Assembly (NCBI GenBank): GCA_003533975.1
Contig: DQCL01000024.1
Coordinates: forward strand, 1-6,452
Direction: 5' to 3'
Length of the DNA stretch: 6,452 nt
DNA from: Octadecabacter sp.
Lineage (GTDB): Bacteria > Pseudomonadota > Alphaproteobacteria > Rhodobacterales > Rhodobacteraceae
A model generated the notes under the pieces. It was not told the DNA's origin and made no database searches. It worked only from the letters and a program-made list of their open reading frames with translations. Both the position numbers and the translations under genes were made by a program. Shown here in pieces: positions 1-5,245 of this stretch (position 1 is the first letter of the stretch; every line of letters starts with the position of its first letter).

Positions 1-497
1 TCTTCGCGGATGGAGGCGATGATGATATTGGGCGGCGTGCCGATGAGGGTTGCCATGCCGCCAAGGATCGTCGCGAAGCTGAGCGGCATGAGCGAAAGCC
101 CCGGATCACGCCCTGCTTTGCGCGCGGTTTGGATGTCGACGGGCATCAGCAATGCAAGGGCCGCCACGTTGTTCATGAAGGCCGACAACAGCCCACCAAT
201 CGCGCCCATGATCGCAATATGCGTACCCAGTTTACGTGATGCATCCACCAAGGTGCGGGTGATCAAGTAGACAGCGCCAGACCGCACCAAGCCAGCAGAC
301 ACAACAAGCACAAGTGCCACGATGATGGTCGCAGGATGACCGAAGCCGGAAAACGCATCTTTCGTGGGAACGGCACCTAAGAGCACGCCAACCATTAGGG
401 CCGTGAAGGCCACAAGGTCATAGCGGAAACGGCCCCAAAGGAGCATGCCGAAAACGGCGGTGAAGAGCGAAAAGAGGATAATTTGATCTGTTGTCAT
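1..497 (-). CDS. SLC13/DASS-family permease, N-terminal part (3' end beyond window)
   Basis: Reading the minus strand from the ATG at 497-495 gives 165 open codons that run off the left edge, so only the first part of the protein is visible. It is strongly hydrophobic, with membrane segments at about residues 5-21, 27-43, 56-75, 92-118 and 136-160. Two conserved polar signatures interrupt them: FMNNVAALALLMPV (107-120), and a GTPPN loop (153-157) after LSFATILGGMATLIG. Together with the early WGRFRYDLVA stretch, these mark the ArsB/NhaD-like SLC13 (DASS) ion-transporter superfamily, whose members move dicarboxylates, sulfate or other anions with Na+ across the inner membrane. Many bacterial members of this subgroup carry cytoplasmic RCK_C (TrkA-C) domains in mid-protein; that part would lie off the window, so neither its presence nor the substrate can be judged. 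No good Shine-Dalgarno precedes the start. The gene is divergent from yebC. Family call is confident; substrate unknown. Confidence 0.85.
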   Translation of the reverse strand, partial: MTTDQIILFSLFTAVFGMLLWGRFRYDLVAFTALMVGVLLGAVPTKDAFSGFGHPATIIVALVLVVSAGLVRSGAVYLITRTLVDASRKLGTHIAIMGAIGGLLSAFMNNVAALALLMPVDIQTARKAGRDPGLSLMPLSFATILGGMATLIGTPPNIIIASIRE

Positions 498-547
498 GGG
501 GCAGGTGTAGCGCGTGAGGCGGGGAGCGAAAACCGCGTTTTTGCGCG

Positions 548-606
548 TATGGAAAGCATATGGGAACCGTATGGGTTTGATATGGGTCGCGCCCCATACG
601 CATGGG
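548..606. repeat. Phased TATGGG repeat array, possible regulator-binding site
   Basis: TATGG begins at 548, 559, 570 and 581, exactly 11 bases apart; the last three copies read TATGGG. The other bases of each 11-base unit differ, so only the core is conserved. An inverted copy, CCCATACG (593-600), is the exact reverse complement of CGTATGGG (568-575). CCCATA (593-598) also forms a 6-bp hairpin with TATGGG (581-586) around a 6-base loop. A further CATGGG lies at 601-606. Spacing near one DNA helical turn puts the cores on one face of the helix, as expected for a protein-binding array. The array ends two bases before the proposed yebC -35. The repeats are directly visible; the regulatory role is inference, and no known regulator is recognised. 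Confidence 0.6.
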
Positions 607-607
607 A

Positions 608-637
608 TTGCGGGCCAGCGGGTGTCTGCCCTATAGA
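608..637 (+). promoter_or_regulatory. Candidate sigma70-type promoter for yebC
   Basis: TTGCGG (608-613) as -35 and TATAGA (632-637) as -10 are separated by 18 bases. Each matches consensus only partly (TTG of TTGACA, TATA of TATAAT), as is usual in alphaproteobacteria. Transcription would begin near 644, giving a leader of about 37 bases before the yebC ATG. The 11-base repeat array would then occupy roughly -96 to -38, a typical position for an activator or upstream repressor. Prediction only. Confidence 0.4.
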
Positions 638-668
638 GGGCGGCGAAAAGACAATTGAATGAATGAAC

Positions 669-674
669 GGGAGA
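669..674 (+). promoter_or_regulatory. Ribosome binding site of yebC
   Basis: GGGAGA lies seven bases upstream of the ATG at 681. It decides the start: an in-frame ATG at 663 would add six residues (MNGRRR) before the near-invariant [10 protein letters not shown] that opens YebC proteins, and it has no comparable purine tract at the right distance. Confidence 0.75.
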
Positions 675-680
675 CGTCGC

Positions 681-1436
681 ATGGCAGGCCACTCAAAATG
701 GGCGAATATTCAGCACCGCAAAGGGCGCCAAGATAAAATTCGCGGCAAACTGTTTTCCAAATTGTCCAAAGAGATCACGATTGCCGCCAAAATGGGCGAC
801 CCTGACGTGGACAACAATCCGCGTCTGCGCATGGCTGTGAAAGAAGCCAAAAGCCTGTCGATGCCAAAGGACAACATCGACCGCGCCATTAAGAAGGCGA
901 TTGGTGGCGACGCGGAAAACTATGACGAGATCCGCTACGAAGGTTACGGCCCCGGTGGTGTTGCCGTGATCGTTGAGGCGATGACCGACAACAAGAACCG
1001 TACGGCATCAACTGTGCGTTCAACGTTTTCAAAAGCGGGTGGTAACTTGGGCGAAACGGGTTCGGTTGGATTTATGTTCGACCGTAAAGGCGAGGTTGTT
1101 TACCCTGCGTCCGTTGGTGACGCTGATACAGTGATGATGGCGGCCATCGAGGCAGGTGCTGAAGACGTGCAAAGCGACGATGAAAGCCACGTGATTTTGT
1201 GTGCCGACACGGATTTGAACGACGTGTCCACAGCGCTTGAAGCTGATCTGGGCGAATCTGAATCAACGAAGCTTATCTGGCAGCCAAACATTCAATCTGA
1301 TTTGGACCTTGAAGGCGTTGAAAAGCTGATGCGTTTGGTGGATGCGCTTGAGGATGATGATGATATCCAAAAAGTGACGACCAATATGGATGCCTCTGAT
1401 GAGGTCATGCAGGCTTACGCTGAGCTTGAAGGTTGA
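681..1436 (+). CDS. yebC: YebC/TACO1-family protein
   Basis: A 251-residue cytoplasmic protein of normal length for the YebC/TACO1 (DUF28) family. The N-terminus [15 protein letters not shown] is the family signature, followed by the basic helical domain (to about residue 75, including [13 protein letters not shown] at 61-73). Next come the conserved [15 protein letters not shown] segment (85-99) and the [15 protein letters not shown] block (102-116). [18 protein letters not shown] (120-137) leads into the C-terminal alpha/beta domains, and an acidic [12 protein letters not shown] (221-232) lies near the end. Family members have been described as DNA-binding regulators; the mitochondrial homologue TACO1 activates translation, and more recent work links bacterial YebC to relief of ribosome stalling at proline-rich stretches. 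Which role applies here cannot be read from sequence. In many bacteria yebC sits beside ruvC; here no ruv gene follows. Family assignment is near certain. Confidence 0.97.
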   Translation: MAGHSKWANIQHRKGRQDKIRGKLFSKLSKEITIAAKMGDPDVDNNPRLRMAVKEAKSLSMPKDNIDRAIKKAIGGDAENYDEIRYEGYGPGGVAVIVEAMTDNKNRTASTVRSTFSKAGGNLGETGSVGFMFDRKGEVVYPASVGDADTVMMAAIEAGAEDVQSDDESHVILCADTDLNDVSTALEADLGESESTKLIWQPNIQSDLDLEGVEKLMRLVDALEDDDDIQKVTTNMDASDEVMQAYAELEG

Positions 1437-1445
1437 TCTGATCGG

Positions 1446-1461
1446 AGCCGCTGGCGCGGCT
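1446..1461 (+). terminator. Hairpin just after yebC, possible weak terminator
   Basis: AGCCGC (1446-1451) and GCGGCT (1456-1461) form a perfect 6-bp GC-rich stem with a TGGC loop, starting 10 bases after the yebC stop. No U-tract follows (the next bases are acaggattatt), so it is not a classical intrinsic terminator. It may protect the mRNA 3' end or work with Rho. A second, weaker stem follows at 1481-1487/1494-1500 (TGGTTGG with CCAATCA, one G-U pair, 6-base loop). Confidence 0.4.
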
Positions 1462-1530
1462 ACAGGATTATTGGGGTGCTTGGTTGGTGTGAGCCAATCA
1501 CGGTGAATGTGGGTTCCTTACTGAGCTGTG

Positions 1531-1552
1531 CGCCTCCGGCGGGGATATTTTT
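1531..1552 (+). terminator. Short GC stem with T-run upstream of the exporter gene
   Basis: CGCC (1531-1534), loop TCC, GGCG (1538-1541), then ggatat and a run of five T (1548-1552). The stem is only 4 bp but has the order of an intrinsic terminator and lies 95 bases after yebC, 28 bases before the next ATG. The combination 'cgcctccggcggggat' followed by a T-run and a gacaaag tail resembles a motif I recall as recurrent in intergenic DNA of Rhodobacteraceae. That is recollection, not something shown by this window, where it occurs once. Confidence 0.35.
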
Positions 1553-1570
1553 GAGACAAAGACAAAGGTT

Positions 1571-1575
1571 AAGGG
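1571..1575 (+). promoter_or_regulatory. Ribosome binding site of the LysE-type gene
   Basis: AAGGG ends four bases before the ATG at 1580, which is close. A second purine tract, AAAGG at 1565-1568 preceded by A, sits 11 bases away. Either could serve, and together they support the 1580 start. Confidence 0.5.
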
Positions 1576-1579
1576 TGAG

Positions 1580-2185
1580 ATGCTGACGGCATATTTGAAC
1601 GGTTTTGGTGTTTCGTTTACTTTAATCTTGGCGATTGGGGCGCAGAATGCGTTTTTGCTGAAACAAGGGTTGCGGCGTGAACATGTGTTGCCGCTGGTTT
1701 TGGTGTGCGCGTGTTCAGATGCGTTGTTGATGACTGTCGGGGTCTTTGGGTTCACGGCGCTGACAGACGTTTTACCTGCCCTTGCGCCTGTGATGCTTTG
1801 GCTTGGTGCTGCGTTTCTGTTCGTCTATGGGGCGTTTAGCTTTTGGCGTGCTTGGCAGGGCGGCGCGGCGTTGGATCCTGCGAGCGGAGTTGCGACATCG
1901 CTTAAGGCGGCGGTGCTGTTTTGCCTCGCGATTACATATTTGAATCCGCATGTATATTTGGACACGGTTTTGCTTGTCGGATCTATCGCGACACGTTTTG
2001 AGGGTGCGGAAGTTGCGTTTTGGGCTGGAGCGGTGACGTCATCTTTCGTGTTCTTTTTCAGCCTTGGGTATGGTGCGCGATTGCTGGCCCCTGTGATGGC
2101 AAAGCCCGGTTCGTGGCGTATTCTTGAGGCGCTTATCGGTTGCGTGATGTGGGCCATCGCTTTGGGCTTGATCTTTAAGGGATAG
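1580..2185 (+). CDS. LysE/ArgO-family amino-acid exporter
   Basis: A 201-residue integral membrane protein, the usual length of LysE/ArgO exporters, which expel basic amino acids or related compounds from the cytoplasm by proton-coupled transport. Six membrane segments fit at about residues 5-26, 37-61, 66-90, 108-132, 146-168 and 180-199. The family signature IGAQNAFLLKQGLRREHV (19-36) is complete, and the fourth segment carries the conserved LNPHVYLDT (121-129), with Asn122, Pro123 and Asp128. These two motifs place it in the LysE/ArgO branch proper rather than the RhtB branch. In other organisms such genes are often controlled by a LysR-type regulator (LysG/ArgP) encoded next door; none is visible here. 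The next gene, a DMT transporter, begins 17 bases after this stop, suggesting co-transcription. The family call is strong; arginine versus lysine as substrate is undecided, so no symbol is given. Confidence 0.93.
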   Translation: MLTAYLNGFGVSFTLILAIGAQNAFLLKQGLRREHVLPLVLVCACSDALLMTVGVFGFTALTDVLPALAPVMLWLGAAFLFVYGAFSFWRAWQGGAALDPASGVATSLKAAVLFCLAITYLNPHVYLDTVLLVGSIATRFEGAEVAFWAGAVTSSFVFFFSLGYGARLLAPVMAKPGSWRILEALIGCVMWAIALGLIFKG

Positions 2186-2202
2186 AGGCGTTTGGTGCGC
2201 CT
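2186..2202 (+). promoter_or_regulatory. Hairpin filling the gap before the DMT transporter start
   Basis: AGGCG (2186-2190) and CGCCT (2198-2202) can pair as a perfect 5-bp stem with a 7-base loop. It occupies exactly the 17 bases between the exporter stop codon and the next ATG. The only Shine-Dalgarno-like bases, GAGG at 2185-2188, lie mostly in the stem and 14 bases from the ATG. Ribosomes finishing the upstream gene would melt the stem, so translational coupling is plausible. Inference only. Confidence 0.3.
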
Positions 2203-3099
2203 ATGGCTGTACAAGATCGCCCCCTTATTGGAATGTTATGGATGGCCCTTACGGGGCTGAATTTTGTAGCAGTGACTGCGATTGTGAAACATGTCGGGTC
2301 TGATGTTCCAGCCGCGCAGGGCGCATTTTTGCGCTACCTTCTGGGCCTTATATTTTTGATCCCGATGATACGGCCGATACTGGCCGCGCAGCTGACGCGA
2401 CGGCAGTTGCGCCTGTTTGCGGGGCGCGGTGTTGTGCATACGATTGCGGTGATCTTGTGGTTTTACGCGATGGCACGCATCCCGATCGCGGATGTGACGG
2501 CGATGAACTATCTGTCACCGGTTTACGTCACTTTGGGCGCTGCGCTGTTTTTAAAGGAACCGTTGCCGCCGCGCCGTTTGGCGGCTGTGGTGATCGCGCT
2601 TGTGGGGGCGGTCATCATTTTACGGCCCGGATTTCGCGAGATTGACCCGGGCCATGTCGCGATGCTTGGGACGGCGCTGTTGTTTGCTGTAGGGTATCTG
2701 ATAGCCAAGCAATTAAGCGGTGAAGTCAACGCGGCGGTGGTCGTTGGAATGCTTTCGCTCACGGTAACCATTGGCCTTGTGCCCTTTGCGTGGGCCGCCT
2801 GGGTTCCTGTGAGCTGGGCGGATGTCGGCTGGTTGTTCCTCGTCGCGTGCTTTGCAACGGCGGGACATTATTCAATGACATTGGCGTTTGCCTCAGCGCC
2901 CTTGACCGTCACCCAGCCGGTCACATTCTTGCAGCTAATTTGGGCCGTGACACTGGGTGCGGTTGTGTTCGGCGAACCCGTTGATGGTTGGGTGGTTTTC
3001 GGGGGCGCGGTGATCATGGCTTCGGTTAGCTTTATTACGTGGCGTGAGGCCGTCGCCAAACGGCGGATCACACCGACGGCGCATCAGACCAAGGGATAG
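2203..3099 (+). CDS. EamA/DMT-superfamily transporter
   Basis: A 298-residue membrane protein of typical length for ten-helix drug/metabolite transporters. Two homologous EamA halves span about residues 8-141 and 152-281. Each half ends with the recurring pattern of a short acidic-Pro turn followed by a hydrophobic helix: FLKEPLPPRRLAAVVIALVG (116-135), and FGEPVDGWVVFGGAVIMA (256-273). The first half contains the typical WFYAMARIPIADVTAMNYLS stretch (86-105). A short basic tail (REAVAKRR, 281-288) is likely cytoplasmic. Members export or import metabolites such as amino acids, nucleosides or S-adenosylmethionine; sequence alone does not tell which. Next to a LysE-type exporter, amino-acid efflux is a reasonable guess. 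ATG 2203 is preferred over ATG 2233 or 2242 because the residues it adds precede the first membrane helix, as in relatives, but its ribosome site is weak. Confidence 0.9.
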   Translation: MAVQDRPLIGMLWMALTGLNFVAVTAIVKHVGSDVPAAQGAFLRYLLGLIFLIPMIRPILAAQLTRRQLRLFAGRGVVHTIAVILWFYAMARIPIADVTAMNYLSPVYVTLGAALFLKEPLPPRRLAAVVIALVGAVIILRPGFREIDPGHVAMLGTALLFAVGYLIAKQLSGEVNAAVVVGMLSLTVTIGLVPFAWAAWVPVSWADVGWLFLVACFATAGHYSMTLAFASAPLTVTQPVTFLQLIWAVTLGAVVFGEPVDGWVVFGGAVIMASVSFITWREAVAKRRITPTAHQTKG

Positions 3100-3152
3100 T
3101 TCTTGCGCGCTGCCCCCTCGACTCTTTCACTTACAGACCCAATATAGCGAGC
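3100..3152 (+). other. Short gap before dnaG, with one GANTC site and weak start signals
   Basis: These 53 bases hold no intrinsic terminator and no convincing promoter: TATAGC at 3143-3148 resembles a -10 but lies only four bases before the ATG and has no matching -35. A GACTC site (GANTC, the CcrM methylation target) sits at 3120-3124. The bases just before the dnaG ATG (tatagcgagc) contain no good Shine-Dalgarno sequence. dnaG is therefore probably transcribed from upstream, at least in part, and translated inefficiently. Confidence 0.45.
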
Positions 3153-5108
3153 ATGTCATTACCACCGGGATTTCTTGATGAATTGCGCACGCGGCTGTCT
3201 ATTGGGCAGGTCGTCGGGCGTAAAGTCATGTGGGATCAACGCAAGTCCAACCAAGGTAAGGGCGATTTGTGGGCCCCGTGTCCGTTCCATCAGGAAAAAT
3301 CGGCGTCATTCCACGTGGATGATCGCAAGGGGTATTATTATTGCTTTGGCTGTCACGCCAAAGGGGATGCCATTTCGTTTGTGCGTGAAACCGAAAATGT
3401 CGGCTTTATGGAAGCGGTTGAGATTTTGGCGGGCGAGGCGGGCATGACTATGCCCAAACGTGACCCGCAAGCGCAGGCGAAATCGGATCGCCGCACGCTG
3501 CTGGCCGAGGTCATGGAGCAGGCGGTGCAGTATTACCGGCTGCAGTTAAAAACGGGTGCGGGTGCTGAAGCACGGGATTATCTGGCGGGGCGCGGGCTGA
3601 ATGATGCCGCATTGGAGCGGTGGGAAATCGGGTTGGCGCCGCAGGGGTGGCAAAACCTGTGGGACCATCTCACGGGCAAAGGTGTGGCTGAGGATTTGAT
3701 CCTTGGGGCGGGCCTCGGCAAGCCGAGCAATCAGGGCAAAAAGCCCTACGACACGTTCCGCCATCGTATTATGTTCCCGATCCGCGATGCGCGTGGGCGC
3801 TGCATTGCGTTCGGTGGTCGTGCGATTGACCCGAATGACAACGCTAAGTATCTGAATTCGCCGGAAACAGAGCTGTTTGATAAAGGCCGGAGCCTGTTCA
3901 ACTACGCCCCCGCGCGTGAGGCGGCGGGCAAGGGGCAGCCATTGTTGGTGGCCGAGGGCTATATGGATGTGATTGCCCTTAGCGAGGCGGGTTTTGGCGC
4001 TGCAGTGGCCCCGTTGGGAACAGCCGTGACTGAGACGCAGTTGCAGATGATGTGGCGGATTGCGCCGGAACCTGTGATCACGTTGGACGGGGATACGGCG
4101 GGCCAGCGCGCAGCGATGCGGGTGATTGATCTGGCCCTGCCATTGCTTGAGGCCGGACAATCGGTGCGCTTTGCGATGATGCCGGAAGGCCAAGACCCTG
4201 ATGATTTGTTGAAATCGGCTGGTGCCGGTGCGATGCGCGAAAAGGTCGAGGGCGCATTGCCGATGGTGCAACTGCTTTGGCAGCGCGAGATTGAGGGCAA
4301 GGTTTTCGATAGCCCTGAACGCAAGGCCGCTTTGGATAAGGCGCTGCGCGAGAAGATCAAGTTGATCAAAGACCCCTCCATTCGCAGCCATTACGGGCAG
4401 GCGATTAAGGACATGCGATGGGAGCTGTTTAGCAACAATCGCAAGCCCGCAAGCGGTGGTCAGCAACGCAGTACATGGACGCCCAAGGGCGCAAAGCTGC
4501 CTGCACAGATGAGTACGAAAACGTCTCTTCTTGGCGGGGGGGCTTCGTCGGAAGATCATTTGCGAGAGGCCGTGATCCTTGCGGTTTTGATCCGTAACCC
4601 GAAGATATTGAACGACTTTTACGGCGCGTTGGAGCGGATGCTGTGTTCCGGCCCTGACATTGCTTTGTTGCGGGATGCACTGTTGAAGGTTGAGCCCCAA
4701 GACAATGTTGAGGCGCTGCTGAACAATGATTTAGGCGATGCCCCCCTTGCAAAACTCTTCGGGCAAGCACACGTGGCCATAACGCCAGCCGTGCGGCGAC
4801 CCGACAATGGGGAACTCGCGCGGATGTGCCTTGCAGAAGAACTCGCGAAACTTACATCCCGCCGTGGCCATGCCCATGAGGTGCAAGACGCGATTGATGA
4901 AATGAACTCTGATGTCGCTGACGAGCGCCTGACAACACGACTGGCGCAGTCCATTGCCGCCATGAACAATGCAGGCCGCCAAGACGGGGATGACAGTGCC
5001 GAATACGACACCTCTGATAACGGGGCGCGAATCAAGAAAGACGAAAGAAGCGCATTTGATGCACTTTTAGACAAGATCGACTTTGCCAAAGGCAGCAAAG
5101 GCAACTAA
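3153..5108 (+). CDS. dnaG: DNA primase DnaG
   Basis: A 651-residue primase that synthesises the RNA primers for chromosomal replication at the fork, together with DnaB helicase. The N-terminal zinc-binding domain is complete: the CHC2-type ligands are Cys43, His46, Cys64 and Cys67 (CPFH and CFGC). The catalytic core follows, with RIMFPIRD (205-212), IAFGGRAI (218-225) and AKYLNSPET (231-239). The TOPRIM metal-binding residues are in place: Glu268 in VAEGYMDVI (266-274) and Asp312/Asp314 in LDGDTAGQRA (311-320). The PEGQDPDDLL motif (344-353) is also conserved. A linker at about 425-460, rich in Ser, Gly and Lys, leads to a helical C-terminal DnaB-binding domain (about 465-600) and an unusually charged tail. 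The start MSLPPGFLDELRTRL is the common alphaproteobacterial form. Its neighbour rpoD gives the macromolecular-synthesis arrangement, but no rpsU precedes it. Confidence 0.98.
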   Translation: MSLPPGFLDELRTRLSIGQVVGRKVMWDQRKSNQGKGDLWAPCPFHQEKSASFHVDDRKGYYYCFGCHAKGDAISFVRETENVGFMEAVEILAGEAGMTMPKRDPQAQAKSDRRTLLAEVMEQAVQYYRLQLKTGAGAEARDYLAGRGLNDAALERWEIGLAPQGWQNLWDHLTGKGVAEDLILGAGLGKPSNQGKKPYDTFRHRIMFPIRDARGRCIAFGGRAIDPNDNAKYLNSPETELFDKGRSLFNYAPAREAAGKGQPLLVAEGYMDVIALSEAGFGAAVAPLGTAVTETQLQMMWRIAPEPVITLDGDTAGQRAAMRVIDLALPLLEAGQSVRFAMMPEGQDPDDLLKSAGAGAMREKVEGALPMVQLLWQREIEGKVFDSPERKAALDKALREKIKLIKDPSIRSHYGQAIKDMRWELFSNNRKPASGGQQRSTWTPKGAKLPAQMSTKTSLLGGGASSEDHLREAVILAVLIRNPKILNDFYGALERMLCSGPDIALLRDALLKVEPQDNVEALLNNDLGDAPLAKLFGQAHVAITPAVRRPDNGELARMCLAEELAKLTSRRGHAHEVQDAIDEMNSDVADERLTTRLAQSIAAMNNAGRQDGDDSAEYDTSDNGARIKKDERSAFDALLDKIDFAKGSKGN

Positions 5109-5118
5109 GAGCCTTTGC
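5095..5118 (+). terminator. Perfect 8-bp hairpin across the dnaG stop codon
   Basis: GCAAAGGC (5095-5102) and GCCTTTGC (5111-5118) are exact reverse complements with an 8-base loop (aactaaga) that contains the TAA stop. No U-run follows (the next bases are aacaaccataaaa), so it is not a standard intrinsic terminator. It could be an mRNA processing or stability element between dnaG and rpoD, or a partial attenuator. In E. coli the dnaG-rpoD junction is a known site of mRNA cleavage; similarity in role here is inference. Confidence 0.45.
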
Positions 5119-5149
5119 AACAACCATAAAATTAAGCCATTCGAGGCAT

Positions 5150-5220
5150 TGCGAATCAGCCGTAGGGTTGGTTGATTCGTTTCAAACCGAATCACCCGAA
5201 TCAGCGGTGCGAATCAGCCG
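5150..5220. repeat. CGAATCA repeat cluster with five GANTC (CcrM) sites
   Basis: CGAATCA occurs directly at 5152, 5188, 5197 and 5210, and inverted (TGATTCG) at 5173-5179. The 13-mer TGCGAATCAGCCG is repeated exactly at 5150-5162 and 5208-5220. TGATTCG (5173-5179) and CGAATCA (5188-5194) form a perfect 7-bp inverted repeat around an 8-base spacer. ATTCG (5139-5143) and CGAAT (5152-5156) form another. Each copy contains GANTC, the target of the alphaproteobacterial cell-cycle methylase CcrM, at 5153, 5174, 5189, 5198 and 5211. The repeats end about 10 bases before the rpoD ribosome site, so they lie in its leader or promoter. Confidence 0.75.
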
Positions 5221-5230
5221 CTCGATATCG

Positions 5231-5237
5231 AAAGGGA
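5231..5237 (+). promoter_or_regulatory. Ribosome binding site of rpoD
   Basis: AAAGGGA lies eight bases before the ATG at 5246, a strong site at ideal distance and the best in this window. The contrast with the near absence of such a site before dnaG fits the usual need for far more sigma factor than primase per cell. Confidence 0.75.
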
Positions 5238-5245
5238 CACGACAC

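Larger units (their letters stand above)
498..680. other. Divergent intergenic region between permease and yebC
   Basis: These 183 bases separate two divergent genes and must hold the promoters for both. The part next to the permease start (about 498-540) is GC-rich, with no clear -35/-10 pair that I can defend for the minus strand. The middle (548-606) is a phased repeat array, annotated separately. The right end (608-680) carries a plausible yebC promoter and ribosome binding site. No small gene with a convincing start and coding character was seen. Confidence 0.6.
5109..5245. other. dnaG-rpoD spacer, presumed rpoD leader and promoter region
   Basis: These 137 bases contain the right arm of the dnaG hairpin, an AT-rich stretch (5121-5136), the CGAATCA repeat cluster (5150-5222) and the rpoD ribosome binding site. 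TTGCAA (5115-5120) and TAAAAT (5127-5132) each resemble promoter hexamers but are only six bases apart and cannot work together. I cannot name an rpoD promoter with confidence, though a free-standing one is common for this gene. No small ORF or structured RNA family was recognised. Confidence 0.5.

Noticed and set aside
10..270. An 86-codon plus-strand frame opposite the permease.
   Set aside because: The minus-strand reading has clear membrane helices and conserved SLC13 motifs; the plus-strand product is featureless.
663..680. Upstream ATG extending YebC by six residues.
   Set aside because: The extension precedes the near-invariant MAGHSKW start and would overlap the ribosome site that fits ATG 681.
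3546..4700. A 384-codon open frame on the minus strand opposite dnaG.
   Set aside because: It lies wholly inside dnaG, is rich in His, Arg and Gln as expected of an antisense shadow, and resembles no protein family.
5115..5132. rpoD promoter from TTGCAA and TAAAAT.
   Set aside because: The hexamers are six bases apart instead of about 17, so they cannot form one promoter.
5150..5220. CRISPR array or phage attachment site from the GCGAATCAGCCG repeats.
   Set aside because: The repeats are too short and irregularly spaced, include an inverted copy, and no cas, integrase or tRNA gene is nearby.
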